From Phocoena phocoena (taxonomy: Eukaryota; Chordata; Mammalia; Artiodactyla; Phocoenidae), in contig NC_089236.1 of the NCBI RefSeq assembly GCF_963924675.1, positions 64,627,306-64,691,305 of the forward strand: 64,000 bases of DNA, in the 5' to 3' direction. Made by a program: the position numbers and the translations under genes. The notes under the pieces are model-generated. The model made no database searches. It saw nothing but the letters and a program-made list of their open reading frames with translations, and was not told the DNA's origin. Shown here piece after piece: positions 59,279-64,000 of the stretch; the stretch's first letter is position 1; each line of letters starts with the position of its first letter.

Positions 59279-59481
59279 TTTTTTTTTTGGTGGTACGCTG
59301 GCCTCTCACTGTTGTGGCCTCTCCCGTTGCGGAGCACAGGCTCCAGACGCACAGGCCCAGCGGCCATGGCTCACAGGCCCAGCCGCTCCGCGGCACGTGG
59401 GATCTTCCCGGACCGGGGCACGAACCCGTGTCCCCTGCATTGGCAGGCGGACTCTCAACCACTGCGCCACCAGGGAAGCCC
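59279..59481 (-). mobile_element. CHR-type SINE (short form)
   Basis: Poly(T), 'tggcctctcactgttgtggc', 'ttgcggagcacaggctccag', 'gggatcttcccggaccgggg' and 'gcgccaccagggaagccc'. Perfect 14-bp target-site duplication 'tctcatattgtttt' at 59265-59278 and 59482-59495. The 161-residue frame at 59163-59648 is created by reading through this SINE. Confidence 0.96.
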
Positions 59482-59495
59482 TCTCATATTGTTTT

Positions 59496-60645
59496 CTAAC
59501 CCAGTTTATTATTTCTGTCATTTTCCATGCACAGTTTTGCATAGTTTTGTGTGTCCTTTGGAGGAAGGGACTGAGACTACGTCTTTGTAACCTGCTCAGA
59601 GCTGATTGTTGTGTTGACACAGTGGAGGAACTGAATACATTAAGCTGAATTTATTGGGTGTTAATCAACATTAATTATAATTTTTTGTATTATATAAAAA
59701 GAATTTATATCCAAAATAGCCTTTTAACACACTTAATGACATTCTGAATCAGGTTTGCTTCTTCGATTCTTCCTGGTGTCTATAGTTAAAAATTACCGAT
59801 CAGGTGTTTATCACTCATATTAAGTCTAGAGACAATTTGGAAAAATAATACAAAGCCTCCAAGAATTCATGTACCAGTAGAGTACATCACTTACCTGAAG
59901 TTGCAGTAATGCAACTATATAGTGGATAGAGTGCCCCTATGTTTCATATTGTCCATCACAATATGATGAGATCCAGCTTCTGTGGTTCAGTTTCTGTGGA
60001 GAGATGGTTTTATTATCTCCAAAACACCCAACTGGATAATGTTAGTATAGTCTATGATGTTTCTGCCCCAGTGTTCACTGTGTTCCTTTTTTTTGAGGGT
60101 CATGGGGAGCACTTCTTTGTCCTTTTGCCAAACAGAGATGATGTGGTCCTTGCAATTGTGAATACAAAATTCGGAGATCACCTCCTTCCCTGATTTCCCC
60201 AGAGGCACTGTGCACTCACCTTAGAGCTTAATGTCAGAGAAATGACAAACTGTGTGATCTGATGAAAGGTGAGGCTCTTCTACTCTATAGAGAAAGACCA
60301 TTCTGGGCCTTTCTTTAGATTTCCCAAATGTGTGCACATGATCCGTTGGAGCGGAAAGGCTATACAACTCTTCTCCACTGGTGGAGTTTGTCATAAAGGG
60401 CTGAGAACATTTTTTTTTCCTTATAAATCTGAGGAATACAGGTTATCTTACAAGTGGGGAATCACACGGTACACATATAGAAGGGTACCAAGATCAGGAA
60501 AGATAGGCAAGAATAAGGCAAAACTAGTCCAATGATGTAAATTGGACGTAAAGTCACTAAGAAGTAAAAAGAAAAAAATAGATTAAAAAAATACAATGTT
60601 TTTTTCTCAAAATGTGAAGAAAACTTCTATGTCATCAACTTAAAT
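59496..60645. other. Unrecognised, apparently single-copy sequence
   Basis: No gene, RNA or named repeat was recognised. Frames at 59939-60193 and 60269-60535 show no domains. Confidence 0.45.
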
Positions 60646-60742
60646 ATACGTGTGTATATGTGTGTGTGTGTGTGTGGTGTATGTGTGTGTAGGTATCAAA
60701 TTCATTAAACGAAAACTTTAAGCAAAAAAAAAAAAAAAAAAA
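60646..60742. repeat. (TG)n microsatellite and A19 run
   Basis: An impure TG run fills about 60650-60692. A19 is at 60724-60742. Confidence 0.9.
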
Positions 60743-61479
60743 CCACCAAAAAACATGTTTTCCTTAAGGGCATTTCACCATAGGCTACATACACGGTCAG
60801 TTACACCCCACCATATCAGATTCCATTAACTATTGTAAACAATTAGCTCAGCCATCATTGTGAATTTATTTTTTCCAATCTCTTCATGTTCGAATGACCC
60901 CTGGCTTAGTTGAATTGTTAAAAACAGCATATAAAACAGCCCCTGAAGCTTTCTCCAAACTGGTACACAGCATTATTCATTATTAAACAGCCGGCCCTAT
61001 AGATACATGAAATTTCATTAAATTGACCTCAATGGCTTAACATAAAAAAAAAAAAAGCAATAAATGTTTAAGATGCAATTTCTACCCTTATCTAAGACCA
61101 CTCCTATTAAAGGTTTGACGTTGTTGTTTGAAACAAGTCTTAGAGCACTTGAACAACCTATATTTTATCTGTATCTTCGAATCTTTATTTTGGGCATCAC
61201 CTTTATGTTTCTTTGTTATATGCTTCTTGTTATCATAGTAAAAATTTTATTAACACAAAATAACTATTTTTTTGATATAACAATTTTTATTTCTGTTTGA
61301 TTGTGACCTTATTGACTAAAAGTTTATATTTTGATGACCTGTGTGTGTGAAGTACTGTTATAGGCAGAGCATAAAAATTGTGCCCATAAAATAAACAAAC
61401 CTATTTTCAAGGGTCTTACAGGCTAAAAGAAATATATAATGATACTTTCTTCAATTGTTTCTTCTTTTGTAACAAAAGG
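60743..61479. other. Unrecognised AT-rich sequence
   Basis: No gene recognised. A hydrophobic 78-residue frame at 61064-61300 reflects T-rich composition. Confidence 0.45.
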
Positions 61480-61680
61480 CTTTCACAAGCATTGTTTTGA
61501 TCCTGTGCAGACTGTGGGAACCATTCCTATTTTGTAGACGAAAAACAGGGCCATTGCTTTTCATGCTTTTTTCTGAACATCACTCAGAAGCAGTTAATCG
61601 GCTAACCCGAGAGATAATTAAAGGAAGAGCCAAGATTTGGACCTTGTGCACATCCAAGATCCTTTATACTACATTCCCAC
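61480..61680 (-). repeat. Probable MIR SINE, minus orientation
   Basis: 'cattcctattttgtagacga', 'aacatcactcagaagcagtt' and 'gagccaagatttggaccttg' resemble reverse-complement MIR with high divergence. Confidence 0.4.
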
Positions 61681-62129
61681 CTCTGGAATTGGGGTTCTGA
61701 AAATTTATGAGTTAGGAGCATTTGAAATTGTCACCATGAGAAAAGTAGGGAAGAGGGGGCAAAGGCCATTGATGAAATTAGAAGTAGCCTTATGGGGTGG
61801 TTCTAGAGATTAAGATGATGCAATCTTCTCAGAATATCTGAGACTACCTGTTTGAGCCATAATATTAAACAGAGGACAGATGAGCCAGGGCCAATACAAT
61901 AACAAAATCTTGTCTTTTTCTAATTGTATACACAAAATTTTTTTTTTCTTTTACGATCAGCTCCTTTTGAAAAAAAAAACTTTTTTTAAGAAACAAAAGG
62001 TTTAGAAAGTGATATAATAAATGCCTATGGACCCACCACTCATCACTGATATTCTCCCAAGTCACCAGCAATATCCCAGTCTCTACTGGAAGGTCCATGC
62101 TCTCCCACCTACCACAGTCCTACATTCCG
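61681..62129. other. Unrecognised sequence
   Basis: No gene seen. T- and A-rich runs lie at about 61936-61990. Confidence 0.45.
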
Positions 62130-62300
62130 TTATAGATGCTTCTTTGCCAACCTGTCAAGCATTCATGCTTCCGTGCTTTCAGTGATTCTGTTTCCTCTTC
62201 CCAGAATCATCTTGCTGTTTATTGCCACTTATGTGAAAGTGATTCATTCTTCAAGATCTTTCTCAATTGCCCAGCTAGAACTGCCTTCACCTCTTTGTCC
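62130..62300 (+). repeat. L2 LINE fragment
   Basis: 'ctgtttcctcttcccagaat', 'gtgattcattcttcaagatc' and 'agaactgccttcacctcttt' follow the L2 3' region on the plus strand. Confidence 0.5.
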
Positions 62301-63229
62301 TTATAGCATCGGGTTTATACCAAAAAATAAAAAGTAGAAATAATAACAGTTGTACATGTTCCAGGGTCTTTGGCCATACTGTATAGACCTTATTTACCAT
62401 GATGTCCCTGCACCTGATATCATACCATGTATGTCATGTAGCCCCTATAAATGAATCTTTATTTAAGAGAATCAAGAGAAATAATTGGAGGGAGAGTGGG
62501 GTTGGAGTGTGAAATGGGGTGACATAGAATAATAGGCTTTATTCATGATCCAGAAGGGATGACTTTGAAAACTATTGGAAGTAGCTGTTTCCTGTGGGTC
62601 CAGCTCACAGAACAAAGAGACCTGAATATTTGCCTTCACTTTACTGGACCGGAGCCACCCTGATCAGATATAATGGCTATTGGTTGCTTCCTTCCATCTA
62701 AAGTATTCTATACCTCTGGGGCCCCTGAGCAAACAGAGAGGTAGGGAAATTTCTATTTTTGTAACACACCCCGGCCGAGCAGGCATTTTTCAACTCCCTT
62801 CCTCCAAAGATGGAGTTATACAGCCATAGTTTTGCTCACACTAACTTCCAACTAAAGCATATACCTTTCAGCTTCTCTCCCAGATGCAGAAGTTAGTTCC
62901 TAAGACCAAGGTTTATTTTGAGTTCATTTGATCTGTTTCAGGATGACATTGCTAAACTCTCTTTTTCTATTCCCACTCCCTTTTTTTCCCCTGTGTCCCT
63001 AACAGAAGTGGTCTGTCATCTGTGTGCATGCTTAAAGAGAAATTCTCAAAGTTGCTTGAAATTCATGCTGGTACGTTTTTGTAAACTGGAATTATAGTCA
63101 AATCAATATTGTTTTCCATTGAAATGGGTGAATGACTGTGCTATGATGCCTCTACCCAGATACAAATAACCGTGATAGAAACATAGATTGCGTCTGAATG
63201 CTTTCGGGGCAGGGGCTGGGGAGCAGGCC
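62301..63229. other. Unrecognised sequence
   Basis: No gene or named repeat was recognised. Confidence 0.45.
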
Positions 63230-63660
63230 ACTGAAAGTGGTCAGGGAGCCTTTCATGGAGGATGCCCGTTTAAAGTGAACTTTGTATAAGAAATGCGCTG
63301 AATTTAGTGAAAATGGCAAGGTACCTGGAAAAACTTGAGCAAAGATACAGAGTTAGAACAGGGAATATGTGTTTAAGAATAGCAAGTAATCTAATTCTCT
63401 TGAGGAGAGGATTTTGTAGGCGTTAATGAGGTGCTTTAACTAACAAGATGTCGTTAATATCAAGTAGGAAAAGGGTGCATTTCACAGAAATGATTAGAAT
63501 GTTAGACTTATGATACTAAGTGACAATCTGGCAGCATCAGAAGATCAGAAGCAAGGGAATCATTTCAAAGGTTTCTGATTATCCAGACATGAGGGATAAG
63601 GGCCTGGATTAGAGTAGAAGGAAAGAAATATATCCTAGAGAATGTGATAAATGGAGTAGA
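63230..63660. repeat. Ancient mammalian dispersed repeat, family uncertain
   Basis: 'ggagcctttcatggaggatg', 'ctggaaaaacttgagcaaag' and 'attagagtagaaggaaagaa' resemble the long, old mammalian repeat that also seems present near 19110-19420 and 54930-55270. I cannot name the family with confidence. Confidence 0.35.
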
Positions 63661-63710
63661 AAGAAGGATATAGTCTTTCAAAAATTTTTATAAGTTTGGA
63701 AAATGTGTGG

Positions 63711-63887
63711 CATTGGTCCTCAAAATCTGGCATGTGTAATTTTCATCTGGGGATTTGTTAAAATGGCTCATTGGTGTGGCAGTGTTTCCCAAGGCCGGGG
63801 CTGGGACTTTTGAATTGATATTTCAAGAGAATGGCTTGGTTATTTCTGGCACAGGTGGTTCATAGATCACAATTTGAGAAACACCAG
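63711..63887 (+). mobile_element. MER20-like hAT MITE
   Basis: 'cattggtcctcaaaatctgg', 'catctggggatttgttaaaa', 'ggccggggctgggacttttg' and the right end 'caatttgagaaacaccag' match MER20 across its whole length of about 177 bp. The 8-bp duplication is not visible. Confidence 0.65.
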
Positions 63888-64000
63888 CTTAATGCCTGTT
63901 TGAGGAAGGAAAGAAAAGTGTGGTTCTGGGGACTATCAAACAAGTCTACTGTATAAGTCTACAAGTCCACTGATTGTTTTCTGATTGTAAACTTTATTCA

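Noticed and set aside
59163..59648. 161-residue frame on the plus strand
   Set aside because: It is formed by reading through a CHR SINE and adjacent single-copy sequence; it has no domain and its centre is SINE-derived.
1..64000. CRISPR arrays, prokaryotic operons, integrases, phage or plasmid features
   Set aside because: Repeat content, SINE/LINE types and composition show mammalian nuclear DNA; no regularly spaced repeat array with unique spacers was seen.

Overview
The window reads as non-coding mammalian nuclear DNA. It is AT-rich and CpG-poor, and I found no long open reading frame, exon chain, ribosomal RNA, functional tRNA or CRISPR array. The best lineage marker is a set of ten tRNA-derived SINEs of the CHR type (Cetacea-Hippopotamus-Ruminant, tRNA-Glu related). 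Nine carry the hallmark body that runs from 'ttccctggtggc' through 'catgtgggatcttcccgg' (in one orientation or the other), and one is a shorter CHR-1-like copy with a (TAA)n-like tail. Several have crisp target-site duplications (TSDs). No ruminant Bov-A or BovB element was recognised, so a cetacean (whale or dolphin) is the most likely source and hippopotamus the main alternative. An L1 3' end of cetartiodactyl type at 46.1-46.5 kb fits this.

Layout. 1-13 kb: an old L1 with an apparent 5' inversion (1-1215), MaLR-type LTR pieces (3.2-3.9 kb), an L2 split by a hAT MITE (7.2-8.2 kb), a younger L1 nested in an older L1 (8.6-10.05 kb) that contains a 77-bp near-perfect palindrome, and a 300-bp hAT element at 12.7 kb. 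13-20.9 kb: mostly unrecognised single-copy sequence. 20.9-28.8 kb: densely layered old repeats (L1, an L3/CR1 reverse-transcriptase remnant, MIR, a long L2, three CHR SINEs) ending in a decayed hAT-family transposase coding region. 28.8-45.6 kb: mostly unique sequence with an (AT)24 microsatellite, a MER5A-like MITE, a long-form CHR SINE, a chimeric long/short CHR SINE, L2, MIR and an L1 tail. 45.6-64 kb: L2, an L1 3' end with a perfect TSD, a probable solo ERV LTR, a 3'-UTR retrocopy with poly(A) and TSD, a cluster of three CHR SINEs (one inside a MaLR LTR), MIRs, a (C)22 tract, two more CHR SINEs and a MER20-like MITE.

There is no gene set to describe as working together. The window looks like an intron or gene desert shaped by L1-driven retrotransposition. 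I did not find a new biological system. The most notable items are local rearrangements: the palindrome inside an L1 3' UTR, a CHR SINE that joins a short-form body to a long-form 3' tail, a SINE with an internal 79-bp tandem duplication, the 3'-UTR retrocopy, and the hAT transposase remnant. Repeat family names come from recall of consensus sequences, not from a database search.
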